NCBI GenBank assembly: GCA_019649035.1 | Contig: BMAT01008953.1 | Location: 214,445-238,642, forward strand | DNA length: 24,198 bases | Reading direction: 5' to 3' | From: Elysia marginata | Lineage: Eukaryota > Mollusca > Gastropoda > Plakobranchidae | Shown here: one piece after another, positions 9,565 through 20,481 of the stretch | How the letters are laid out: each line of letters opens with the position of its first letter | How positions within the stretch are numbered: position 1 is the first letter of the stretch | Program-made: the position numbers and the translations under genes | Notes under the pieces: generated by a model | Told to the model about the DNA's origin: nothing | The model's database searches: none | What the model saw: only the letters and a program-made list of their open reading frames with translations

Positions 9565-10346
9565 TGTAATAGGAAATCCTTTGGTTAATAAATCTATATT
9601 CAAGAAGCTTTAAACAGAACTTGCACAGGTGAATCGTCGAGTTTTGTTGTCATCAATACAGAGTTTAAGCAGCCACACGTGAGTATGACGCGAACGTCTG
9701 TGGCATCTATTTTTAGAAAGTGGTTTCATTATTTTTATAGTTTCCTCAATCTGCTTTCCCGATTTTCACGCACGCGTAGTGAGACACGGTGCGTGTGCTA
9801 AAGGTCTCTAGTAAAGGGGGGGGGGAGTGATGGCGCATTAAGCAACAGAGTTAAATTGTAAAGCATAACAGGACTTACTATAAATAAAAGATCCGAGGTT
9901 GGTAAGAAAATAATATTTTAGTCATGTAACGTCGTCATCAAATTATGATTTTTTTTCGTTCATTTTAAAATCTACTCTACCGCGTAAAAAGAAACAGAAT
10001 TTAAAATATATAGTCACAAGGCACCAACCTTTCAGATTGTTTCCAAGACAGCATCTGCGATTACAAGACTTAGCTCATCAATGCCATTTTGCGAACCAGA
10101 AAAATATGGTAGGAAAGGTGCAGACCCTAATTTTGTTTCTAGTTTCTACAAATTTTGTCACTAGTACTGCACTGAACAATTAAGAAGAAACATTGTTCGT
10201 CTTTCGTCACTCGAAACAACCGGTGCATTTGAGAAATTACAGCTGTATTACGAAATGGCTACCGGATTACATAATCTTTTTAGCAATAAACTATGTATGA
10301 TTTAGCAATGACAGTGTCTTTATCATCCACAGAAAACAGTTCCAAC
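9565..10346. other. Sequence upstream of the PAM2 gene start
   Basis: No coding exon is supported here. A poly-G run (about 9818-9827) is the only simple repeat. An in-frame ATG at 10293 is a possible alternative start for the downstream gene. An acceptor-like ctttatcatccacag ending at 10332 suggests instead that the exon containing 10347 is spliced to an unseen 5' UTR exon. Confidence 0.5.
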
Positions 10347-10394
10347 ATGGATGGCAAACCTTCTAGAAGGCCCTCTAAACCACAATGTCAACAT
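10347..10394 (+). CDS. PAM2 gene exon 1 (16 codons)
   Basis: ATG at 10347 sits in a good context (AAC before, G after) and opens 16 codons, MDGKPSRRPSKPQCQH, ending at a consensus donor GTAAGT (from 10395) in phase 0. Exon 2 is entered in phase 0. Upstream in-frame ATGs at 10293 and 10308 follow a TAA at 10287-10289 and would add 18 or 13 residues. The acceptor-like site ending at 10332 favours the 10347 start. The basic RRPS pattern resembles the rest of the protein. Confidence 0.68.
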
Positions 10395-13300
10395 GTAAGT
10401 ACAACTACCACTTCTAGTACTATTATCACAAAAACTGCTTCTATCATTTCGACTATTTCTACTAATTATAATACTAAGTCTACTATTATTGCTGCTGCTG
10501 CTAATCAGAATTATTTTTTTAAAATATTCAGCACAAGCTTATATAAAATGTGCCAATGTTAATACAAATTTAGCCGAACTCAACATGTTCTAACATTCGC
10601 CGAGGCTGGGACAATAGGTTCAGATCGATAGTTTCGATGTGATGTTTCCTGTGCTTAATGGAAACTAACCACCCGTATCCAATCACATCTCTCAACTATG
10701 CGAAAGGTACCATCTAGAGGATCAAACATATCGGGAGTTTCAACACCATTGATGCTCTTCGAAAAGTGCATATAGGTAATTCCAAGTTACATATGGAATA
10801 GTTTAAGGTCTCTTTGGGTCTTATGCGCGCTGCGCAAAGATTAAGTTCGTAACTGCTTAGGACATTCTATCGGTTTTGTTAACGCTTTTGCTAAAATACT
10901 TTTAAACATCATAGCAAGATGATCGAGGCAGTTCTCTTACAACAAATAACCCAACAAAAGGTATTTATATAAACGGCTTTTTCATGCAGCCGCTACTAGT
11001 AACCACTATTATTCGTACACTTACTCCTGTAACTTCACACCATCAGAACCACCATGACGACTATCATTACCTCTACTATGACTACTACTACTACTACTAC
11101 NNNNNNNNNNNNNNNNNNNNNNNNNNNNNNNNNNNNNNNNNNNNNNNNNNNNNNNNNNNNNNNNNNNNNNNNNNNNNNNNNNNNNNNNNNNNNNNNNNNN
11201 NNNNNNNNNNNNNNNNNNNNNNNNNNNNNNNNNNNNNNNNNNNNNNNNNNNNNNNNNNNNNNNNNNNNNNNNNNNNNNNNNNNNNNNNNNNNNNNNNNNN
11301 NNNNNNNNNNNNNNNNNNNNNNNNNNNNNNNNNNNNNNNNNNNNNNNNNNNNNNNNNNNNNNNNNNNNNNNNNNNNNNNNNNNNNNNCTACTACTACTTC
11401 TACTATTACTACTACTTCTACCACTACTATTACTACTACTAGTACTACTAGTATTAGTACTATTTCTACTACTACTACTAGTACTACTACTTCTTTTACT
11501 GCTACTACAATATTACTGGTACTATTAATGCTACTACTACTACTTCTTTCCCTGTCTCTTTTTTCTTCCGTTCAGTGGAAGCTTTCACTACAATTCTAGT
11601 CTAGTACATTGTACTGGAATCCGTCGGTCTCTTTTTACACACAATCAGCTGTCAGTATTGTTTAAAGTGACAGTGCTTTCAATCACATAGCACTTAAATT
11701 AAAAGCATTCGATTTTACCTGCATAAAACGTACCCGAACCATCTAAGCCTGTTCAGTTACTTGTGGAACTTTTAAGTTGTATTCAGAAATAAAAAAGGAC
11801 GAACACGTGTGCGCACACATTCCTGAAAATTAATGTTGGAAAACTTTGTAATGCATATCATTGCTTTCTAAATGTAACCTATACGTGACCAGCACAAGGC
11901 CTTTAAAAGTAGCGCTATGACTTAGGACCACTTATTCAATAAAATGTGTATAAGTTTAAAAAAGGTTTCTTTTTACAAAAAAAAAAATTACCTGTGTTAA
12001 ATTGATATCGTAATTACATGTCCTTACCTACCACATAGTCGGAAGTCCTTGAAATATTTGTGATGCATTTTATTGCAATTTAAGGCCTTTTATACTGACA
12101 AAAGAGAATTTCAATGTTAGTTATGACCTGTTTGCACCAGAATGACCTTTTGTTTGAAGAATATTAGAAGTTCTGTAGGCTTCAAAGCCTTTGCAACTTA
12201 AAATCATGTACCTTTTGAAATGCTGAAATATTGAGGGATTTCCGCACCGGGGTGCCATAAGACTAAAATTCATAGTAAAAATGCCATCAATTGTTTTAAA
12301 GACTAAAGATTCCAGTTGCGTTTTGTTTTAATTACCTAGAAAACATTACTGACAAAATGAAGGGTGAGGAAGAGCAATTTTTTAGTTAAAAAATTTGTGG
12401 CAACCCCGTTGTGAAAATCCTGCCTAATGGAAACTGAAGAAGCAACGTTACTCAGGCAGAAACTCGGCGATTTCAACTTACTTCAGTCATCATGCTTTAC
12501 CTGTAGTGACTTGAGTAGTATGCCCATCACAATATACGCCAAAAAACACCCACTGGGCTTCGATCAGAATCTATCAACAGCTATACGAGTAGCTGAAATT
12601 TTTACAAATTATCACATCTGCCAAGCCCTTATTGGTTTACTGATTGATTATAAATGACAGACTAAAATAATACTCATGATTAGAATACCGTGACTACTTA
12701 TATAGCGCAATGCGCCCGCATTGCAGCATTTTCAGATCCAACGCAGTTTATACAAGTATTTTAAACGAAGTCTTTATCTGATCTCATTGGATGTAAGAAA
12801 TGCGTGAAACAATTAGTTCAATTGAAGCGACTAGTCCTTTGATTCTCCATATCCAATTATGTCTGGCAATGAGACAACTACAGAAATTTAGTTTTAACTT
12901 TCAGCAGAAAATAGATTTTTTGCCACCGGTATATTGTTTATGTACACGCTAATTTTAGTGTGAAATTTCCTCAGCTACAGTTCCCCATATTCTTGTTTTT
13001 TTATGTAATTATTGTCTCTTCCTTTCTATCCCCGGTATCTTGTTTCTTTAATGCTTTTGTGAGTTTTATTTACAATCACTAAGTCATGTATAAAATAAGG
13101 CAACAATACCAGTTCAATAGAAGATAAAGGAATATGAATTGAGACGGTGATAAAAGCAAGAAAGAAAGTATGGAAAAGAAATTGGCGCACGAAAGAGAAA
13201 CAGAAAATGGTCGAGAAAAATATGTGATTTCTTTCATTCTTCCCCATGTGCCTTTCAATTTTTTTTACCTAATAAGTTTAAGCCTCACTCCAAAACCATA

Positions 13301-16300
13301 ATTTTAGAACTCGCTTGTTTACGCGTGTGTTTACCTCGTTTTTCCTCATCTCATTTATACCTTAATAAACGACTAATGTCTTTCATCTCTCCACACTTGC
13401 AGAGAAAACCCCAGAGAACGAGAGTAATACGTAATCTTCCCATGCCTAACCTTCCTGCATTGAACTATCCTCATCTGCATTATCATCATCATCAGAAGCA
13501 GCAGCCACCCTTGCAGATATGTGACGCGAATACCTCCAGAAAACCCCCAGGTCAGGGCGGGGACCCAAACGGAAATGGAAGTGCTCGCTCTCACTCCCGC
13601 CACAAGACGTGTGATAGCAATCAGACAACTCGCGATGCTGGAGAAAAGGCTTCGACGGTGTTGTGTGACAACAACAACAACAACATCACCGATAGGACCA
13701 AGTCGGCACAAGATTCGGAGCATCAGTTAAAGTAGGTCCACTTTATCTTAAAATAATAAATCGTTTAATTTGTATGAGTTCTGTTCATTTTTCGGTCTTG
13801 GCTGAGAACCACCTGAACACCCGAGGCCAACGGTCAGAATATGACATCTACAATAAGTGGGGCTTTTCGTCGACCTTGGCCTCATAACGAATAAAATGTT
13901 AGCCGTTGTTGTAATACAGAAAAAAAAAACCCACCATGAGTAGATGTCACGGTTTAACCATCGGTTCCGACGCTGATGTGGTTTTACGAGAATTCTGTTT
14001 TTATCGCACCACGAGAACATTTAACGAACATCTCTTAATCCCATTTGCACCCATCTTTTGATCCACAGCGGTTTTTTATATATGGAATTTCATTGAAATA
14101 AGTGGTTCATTCTTTATTATTATCGATATCCTCTGCGTATTCATCCTCAATTTCTACTTTAGCCAGATCCAATTTCCAACATTTTGCCAGAAATGCGACT
14201 GTATTGTTGCTATCGGTTTGCACTCATTTGCTCTGATGGTAGCTTTGCTGAGGTATTTAAGGCTTTCTAAGCTTCTGCAAAAAATTAATATGATGCTAGT
14301 TCAGTTTTATGTCTCGTTTTCTGATTTTTTCATGGAGACCTCTTTAAACCATTTTAACAGAAATCACTTTGCTGGTCTCTTACACCTATCCTCCCTAATC
14401 CTCCCTCAGAAAAAGGTTTGCATAACGTGTTCCTTTTTACTTTTTCAAAAGCTTTTTTTAAGTATTGAATTATTTTATCCACAGAAATCTGAAAATGATG
14501 CTATCTATTTCTGATAGTATGTCTTGGGGCACAGATAATGATTGCAGAATGAAGTTTATCTTAGAAAAGAGGAATGTCTTTGCTACAATCTCTTTACTGT
14601 ATAGAGACAGGTTTCTGTGCGACCATCTTTGAATGACAGTCTTACAGCCTTTCACCTGTTCTATCCAGTTTTCCTTTATTCGAGATGCTTCTGTTTCAGA
14701 ATTAAAATAGATTTCCAAGATCTTAATATTTTCATTTCATTTGCTCATGTTATCCCTTCACCTCTTTCAACACTATTTTTTTGCATTACAGACCCACATA
14801 CCGACTGATTTTGCCCTATTCAATCTTAGTCCGGATACTTTTGTAAATCTGTCTATTTCATTTAGTGCCTCTGTTAAATCAGAATTAGTTTTTAACAAAA
14901 GCGTCATATCATCTGCATATTGTAGGATCTTGATGTTATCCTTTATATCGCTACTTGAACATATGCCTTTTATGTCTTTGATGTACCTTAGCTTAATGGT
15001 CAACATTTCTATAACTAGCACAAAAAGCAGGGGGCTAACACAGCAACCTTGCCTCACACACTGTTAGTTAAGAATCATTTTGCGCTTTCTGTTTTGTTTA
15101 AAATGGTGCGTATGAGATTTATAAAGTGGTTTCCGAAGTTAAAAATTTCCAACGCTGATATTATAGTTTCTTTGTTAACGGTGTCTAATGCCTACCTATC
15201 ATCTAGAGAGACGACAATATCTTCAAGTTTTTCATTGTCGGCATACTTTATTTTATCTTCTAGTAAACGTATGTAAGTTGTTAAATTTCTTCCTTTAATA
15301 AAGCAGCTTTGGTTTTCATGAAATAGTTTTTGAACAACTTTTTGTAAGCGGCTAGCTAACAGTTTTGTTCATATTTTGTAGTCAACGTTTGTTAAAGTGA
15401 TATGTCTCCAGTTGTTTAAATCTTCTTTGCTGGCATTTATAAATCAGAGGGATGATGTCACGTCTTTGACTAGTCGGGAGTTTACCTTTTTCAGCGGACT
15501 GATTAAAACTTTTGAGTAAAGAATCTTTTAGGAATTTCCAAAACATTTTATAGAAGTCTGAGACCAGACCATCTGAACCTGGTGCTGAATTATTAAGGAG
15601 TTTGCCGCAGAAAGTCCCTTACTTTTTCTCGTGACCCATCCGTGTAGTCTTTCCAAGTAGATTTTTTCAGTGGTTTTTTACTTTTGTTTCATGTGGATTG
15701 GATCTTTTAAAGGGTCTCCTTTTTCGTTTCAACCTCATATATCGTATTTCCAGTTGCTTTTTTTTCCCAAAGCTTAGAAAGTATTTTGAATTCTCTTCCC
15801 CTCTTCTATCCACTTTGCTCTCGATCTAACAAAGGCCCCTTTTGCTTTTACCATTTCCTCTATTTCTAGCTGTTTTTGGCAAAGATTACACGTGTTATAC
15901 TTCTAAAAACTTTTTCACTCTCAAAAGGCATAAAACAAACGCCATGAATATTATAAAATTATCCACAACTACATTGACGTAATTGAATTTTTTTTTGTTT
16001 CAGTCCTGAGCCTTTACAGAATCAGAGTGAAGACACAGCTCTTGCGTCACCGTCGCCCCAACAGCCGGGTCTGAATCCTGTGGACCAGAGGGTTGAAACT
16101 ACTGGGGTTTCTCAACCCAGCGACAGGGACACAACGGGAAATGACGTAGAGCATCAGGCGTCTAAATCTTTGACGAATTCGACGCCCGTAGCGACAGGAA
16201 ACAACGATCAGAAAACAGCAACATCATCTGATTCCGCCAGTCACATACCAGCGAAAAACGGGCGAAGATCGAAGTCGTCGTATGGACATGGGCGTAGACG

Positions 16301-19300
16301 CAGCTTTCACGAGAACAGGGGTGCATTGTTTTACCCTCCTATCTTTCCCGTTCCGCCGCCAAATTGGATGCACTGCAGACAAAAAGATTTCGGTGACGCC
16401 TCGAGACAGGCTGCCGGATATTCAGACCAACTTCCCCACCGAGGCGAGGGCACTTCAAATCGAATCTGTCAACCTTCTGATTATATCCTTAACTTGCAGA
16501 ACCTACGTGAAAAGCCACACACACGGCCAGAAAACTGGGAGAGAATGCCGATTGAAAGGCTGCGAGCAAACACTACGGGGCCCGCACAGACGAGGAGCTG
16601 GTCTTTAGCGAGGGACAACAATTGCCTGGCCGACATATCGGGTAGCTCCCTGCCAGAATCTGATATGTGGATGAACGGCTATCCAATGCCAGGTTACGGC
16701 AATGCTATGCACGGTCAAACGTTCAGCCATGATTGGAGAGGTCCTGTTAGAAACCACTATGGTGGAAATACTAACAATCACGGATGCCGGCATAATAACA
16801 ATCATCATCATCAAGACCCAAGGCGCAGATTGTCTGAGGTGCCCAATGGGAGACATAGAAAGTATGCTGTAGGATCGCCCGGTTTTGTACAAAATGATTA
16901 CACAGAAGGCAAATATAAGAGCCGAGGCAACGAGAGAGTTCTTGTTGAGCATGGTCCCAGGACGAATCAAGGCCGCCAGCTTCCTGAATATCACAGCGGT
17001 GGGCGCAGTCGCTATGACCAGTTTCTATTTTCCGCTGATCACCCGCCGCCACCATTTCCCATCCCACACGTCGAAAAGCGACAGGCCATGTCACCGGATA
17101 TCATAAACACAGAAGAACTGCCTAGATATATCGGAGACATCTTGAATAGCCGTGGAGAATCTGTAGAGGCGTTTAGGCGCCGTCAAAGACGTGGCTTTGA
17201 ACCCTTTGAAGGGGCAAAGAGAAGAGGAAACGAAGTTGCAGAGAATGTGAATCATTCAAGCAGTGTACAAAGTTTCCACAATACACAGTCGCAAAATAGT
17301 AAACCTGAAGTGGCCAGCGAAAGTCATTGTCTCAGCCCAAAGTCAACCCATTTTTACAATGAACGGGATGCGAGTGCCGTCTGTAGCACATCTCACAGAG
17401 ACTCAGAGAACTCATATAATTCCCGCATTAAAACTTTCAATAAAACTGCTTGTGATAGTGAGTTAAACAGGAACCAGATCCAAAGAAAATCTCTCAAGAA
17501 CAGAATTCATTTCCAAGATTTTCCAAACGAGATAGCCAATAACTCTTCTCAAGGTCTTTGTCATCAAAGTGATTATAACAGCACACGCAGGTTTTCTAAA
17601 AAGGCACATCAAGAAGAGTACACAGATTCTGAAAACAATGGGGAAAGAAGTCAGCTAAAAAGCAATATGCATGTAACTCAACAACAGCGGTGCCCTGGTA
17701 ATGTGTTCCCAGATTTAACCCCCTTGTCTGCTATACTGTCTGAAAGGTCTATTGAGGTGAATTTAGGTCAAGGTGTGGCACCGCATCTGGGTGATGCTGA
17801 TGCGCCTGTGTATGAACAAGAGATTTCTGGTGAAACCACAAAAAGGCCCCAGGCTTCCGCTGTAGCAGATGCACACGAAGACTTACTAATAGCGCAGGAA
17901 ATAGGACTTCCAATAAAAAACAGCAATAACAATAAGAAATCGGATCTGAATCCCTCTGCCGAAGAGTTTGCCCCTGTCCACATAAGAGACGGCAGCGGAA
18001 ATATGTTCACCATGACCCAACAGAAGGGCGTCTGCTTTTTTAGGCCTTTGTCTGGCGCGGAACAGTTTTCCTCTGACCCGAGGTATGTCATCCAGAACGA
18101 CAAACACCTGTCTATGAATGGAAGCGCCGCAGATGTCGGGGATCAGCAGTTAGCGTCCGTTCAGCCTGAGACTGCTGCGGAACACGTCTTCAACCCAGCA
18201 GCATCTTCAGCTACGGTTGAAGGACATGTCGAGTCTCCTCAAACGTTTGTCCAGAACCAACAGCAGCCGTGTTTTATCCCTGACAACCACCAACATCAGG
18301 GTCAAAATTTGCTTCCCGAATTTCAGCCCCATGTCCTCTATCAGCCCTCGTCAGCGCAACAACAGCAACAGGAACACCATCAGCGTCTGCCGTGCAGCAT
18401 CGTTCCGCTGATGGATCAACCCTTCACCCCCATTATTCCAGTGGCGAATTCCGTGTTTGCGTTCCCCGGGCAAATGCCCATTGAGATGAATATGGTAACG
18501 CCTTCACAAGAATTTCAACTCTCCATGAGCCAGAGGGTCCCCTGCGAATTTCCGCAGGGAAATAATTACATCAGTCATTTTCATCAAACTAATTTCAATC
18601 AAGAAAATCATGTGTTTCCGGCATCTCAGCCAAACAACACCTTGATTCCATCAATTTCTAATATCTCTGATGTTCAGGTCGCTGGGACCCCACAGGCAGC
18701 TTACATTGATGTGCCGAGAACCGAGTGCATTCCATTGTTCCACTTATCACACGATATTGGAGGAATGATTCCACCACCTGTGACTAATATCCCGCAAACT
18801 CCAGTCTCGGCTCATTTAGCCCCCCCTGGCATACACGGAAACTTTACACCTGCACACCAGGGACATGTTATCTTTCCGTCTCATACATCTATCCCTGGGA
18901 ACTTCAACCCTACCATGCCAGTATACCATCAGGAGTATCATGTCGATACCACGCCACGCCAAGCTGAAAAGACAGAGCGTAACACCCATCAATCCTTGGA
19001 GGTTCACAACTCGTCAGCGGTGACAAGCGTGGGTCTTCATGATACTCCCAATGAGGAGGATATTGCCTCTCTGAAACTTAAACAAACGGTCGATGGCGGT
19101 AAGGACGAACAGTCTCTATACGAGAAGGTAAAAGATACGCTGCAAGAGGTTAGAAAGAGCTTGCGTCCCCGTGATTCAACAGAGGCCGACGTAGACAAGC
19201 CGATTGATTCGGAAGACAATAGACAGTTGAACAACGAATTGAGTAAGATCCTCAACAAACTTTCGGTCCTCAATCGGTGCGGCAATAAAGCAGCATTACA

Positions 19301-20150
19301 GCGAGACATTGCTAATGCACCTGAAAACATGAGGCCAACATTGGATTTGATGCTTAGGTTTTTAGACATTCTCAGCGAAGAACCAACTGGCCAAAGCCCT
19401 GAAAATCTTAGCACGCTCGTTTGTATTTTCAAGGGTCTCACATCGGGTCTGCCCACAGACTTGACTCAGACCCTTCTTAAACTGTTACCAGAGGTTGGGA
19501 GCAAAACAGACGGGAAAGGTGTCTATAATTCTAGCCTTGATCAGTTAATCCTCAAATCCATGAAAGACCCCTCAAAAACTAACGAACAGTCTCCGTCTGA
19601 TCACTTTCAACAAAATTCAGATAATGCAATCTATGGTGTAAGCTGCACGCCCCAATCAAATTCTCAATGTACCAGTATTACGGGTGATAAAAAGATTTCT
19701 CATCCGTGTGACGGCGTCGTCTCGGCACCAGACAATAAAAAAAGTGACCTAAACACAAGTCAATCTCGAGATGGAGGAAACGGCACGTCATATTTAGAGA
19801 CTAGGGAATCACGAGAAAGAGGCGTCAACCCTGATGCAGCTTTAAGTGACAGGCTGGGGGGTGATAACACAGGCGCTCAAATCTCACAGAACGGAGCAGA
19901 CCAGGAAGATTCAGCAAGTAAAGAGCACCAGATTGGACGATCTTCACCAGCAATGGGTCCAGGAGTGGAGACCCGACTCGAGAAGGAGTTTCAGTCTCGC
20001 CACGGAACGCCCCATCCTACGCCTCGCCAACGCTCTGTACAGCGGGCCAGCCGGTGTGACGTTCAGAGTAATACGAGGAGCCCAGCTTTTGACAAAGTGG
20101 ACATTGCAAGCAGAATAGGAGTCTTTGAGAGGATGAGATCAAAACGATAA
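10347..20150 (+). CDS. Large disordered PAM2-motif protein (predicted PABP-binding), 3 coding exons
   Basis: Exons 10347-10394, 13403-13731 and 16004-20150 join in phases 0 and 2 to give 1507 residues ending at TAA. The protein is rich in S, N, Q, H and P and mostly looks disordered. Residues 772-783 read SDLNPSAEEFAP, a full match to the PAM2 consensus (LNxxAxEFxP) that binds the MLLE domain of cytoplasmic poly(A)-binding protein or UBR5. All five tryptophans (247, 304, 325, 348, 370) cluster in the N-terminal third. Basic phosphosite-like RRxS sequences recur (S10, S226, S403, S657). Residues about 1144-1293 are predicted helical (KVKDTLQEVRKSL; LNNELSKILNKLSVLN; ENMRPTLDLMLRFLDILSEE), and the C-terminus ends in IASRIGVFERMRSKR. 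No Lsm, RRM, KH or catalytic domain is seen, so ataxin-2 and known PAM2 families are not supported. The inferred role is cytoplasmic mRNA control. Confidence 0.82.
11056..11570. repeat. (CTA)n microsatellite around an assembly gap
   Basis: CTA/TAC repeats flank a block of 287 Ns at 11101-11387 on both sides (about 11075-11100 and 11388-11500, more degenerate outward). The gap lies inside the repeat, so the repeat was probably too long or variable to assemble. Any protein translated across it is meaningless. Confidence 0.95.
12233..12424. mobile_element. MITE copy 2
   Basis: The left arm 12233-12260 contains GGATTTCCGCACCGGGGTGC; the right arm 12395-12424 is its reverse complement with a few changes and one inserted base. 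Arms and part of the interior match MITE copy 1 at 9183-9391, so this is a second member of the same family in intron 1 of the PAM2 gene. It has no coding capacity. Confidence 0.68.
13403..13731 (+). CDS. PAM2 gene exon 2
   Basis: This exon is 329 nt: 109 codons (residues 17-125) plus two bases. It is preceded by a good tract and acceptor, tctctccacacttgcag, and followed by the donor GTAGGT (from 13732). It begins RKPQRTRVIRNLPMPNLPAL, then becomes H-, Q- and N-rich (HYHHHQKQQPP; CDNNNNNITD). The unspliced frame stops one codon past the donor (TAG at 13733-13735). The leftover AA joins the T of exon 3 to make Asn126. Confidence 0.8.
13732..16003 (+). other. PAM2 gene intron 2
   Basis: This intron is phase 2, bounded by donor GTAGGT and acceptor TTTCAG. 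It is largely filled by the antisense LINE remnant. The rest (13740-14030 and 15890-16003) shows nothing recognisable. Confidence 0.75.
14030..15890 (-). pseudogene. Decayed L1/Tx1-type LINE reverse transcriptase, antisense in intron 2
   Basis: Read on the minus strand from about 15875, the blocks appear in canonical order. They are AKGAFVRSRAKWIEEGER, NNSAPGSDGLVSDFYKMF, NWRHITLTNVDYKI, LQKVVQKLFHENQSCFIKG, FNFGNHFINLIRTIL, RQGCCVSPLLFVLVIEM, the catalytic ILQYADDMTLLL (YADD at 14908-14919), SGLRLNRAKS, RWSHRNLSLYSKEIVAKTF and KVKRNTLCKPFSEGGLG. These are reverse transcriptase fingers, palm and thumb of L1-like non-LTR elements. Frame changes and stops (for example just after SLDDR, where the first catalytic palm motif should lie, and after VDYKI) show it is dead. 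No endonuclease domain or intact 5' end is seen. It lies opposite to the host gene. Confidence 0.88.
16004..20150 (+). CDS. PAM2 gene exon 3 (giant terminal exon)
   Basis: This exon is 4147 nt: one base plus 1381 codons and TAA (20148-20150), residues 127-1507. The acceptor is a T-rich tract ending tttgtttcag (AG at 16002-16003). The long open frame contains no early ATG because its start is spliced on from upstream. A 4.1-kb frame free of stops in AT-rich DNA is itself strong evidence for coding. It holds the tryptophan cluster, PAM2 (codons 17940-17975), the Q/H/P-rich middle and the helical region (about 19056-19503). Confidence 0.93.
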
Positions 20151-20481
20151 GATTGTTAAATAGTTGCTTACCATCCTGTTGGAATTTTCTTAGTCTGTGA
20201 TATTTAAAGATTATTTACTCGGTTAAGCCTTTGAAACTAGAGGCAAAAAAGCTCTGTGATAAAAGAAAAATAATTATGCTTCTGCCAATTCTATTTTAAG
20301 GTTTAAAATTTTTATCTCACATATTAATATAATGTGTATACAATATAGATGTATACAAATAGGCGTAGTTGTACATAATTTTTAGTCTTTCTTCATGTGT
20401 ACATAAAACATCTTTACATTTTACAAGATCAATTTTTGATGCATTTTTTTTTACAAAATAAAGAAGTTGATTAAAAATAAA
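20151..20481 (+). promoter_or_regulatory. PAM2 gene 3' UTR with two poly(A) signals
   Basis: AT-rich sequence follows the TAA stop. Canonical AATAAA hexamers occur at 20457-20462 and 20476-20481, the likely 3' end of the mRNA. This gives a 3' UTR of roughly 330-360 nt. UGUA-containing repeats are concentrated in its last third. Confidence 0.65.

Larger units (their letters stand above)
10395..13402 (+). other. PAM2 gene intron 1
   Basis: This intron is about 3 kb, but its true length is uncertain because of the N gap. It holds a CTA/TAC microsatellite and MITE copy 2. An open frame at 12427-12657 starts at the MITE edge, has no splice or family support, and is not called. Confidence 0.7.

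Noticed and set aside
11035..11442. Long open frames on both strands across the CTA repeat
   Set aside because: They run through 287 Ns and a trinucleotide repeat, so the frames are artefacts.
12427..12657. 76-codon frame in intron 1 of the PAM2 gene
   Set aside because: It begins at the MITE edge, has no good acceptor or donor and no recognisable family; exons 1 and 2 already join in phase without it.
14773..15057. Possible functional reverse transcriptase gene
   Set aside because: The YADD and RQGC blocks are intact, but upstream blocks lie in other frames with stops, so it is a dead LINE fragment.
17098..17140. Canonical eIF4E-binding site
   Set aside because: The residue after Leu is Asn, so the YxxxxL-hydrophobic rule is not met; kept only as a low-interest near miss.
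16605..19456. Minus-strand frames opposite the giant exon
   Set aside because: They are shadows of the 1382-codon coding frame.
16080..20150. Start of the giant protein at GTG 16080
   Set aside because: The open frame extends back to a clean acceptor at 16003 and joins exon 2 in phase; GTG is merely the first alternative start in an unspliced reading.
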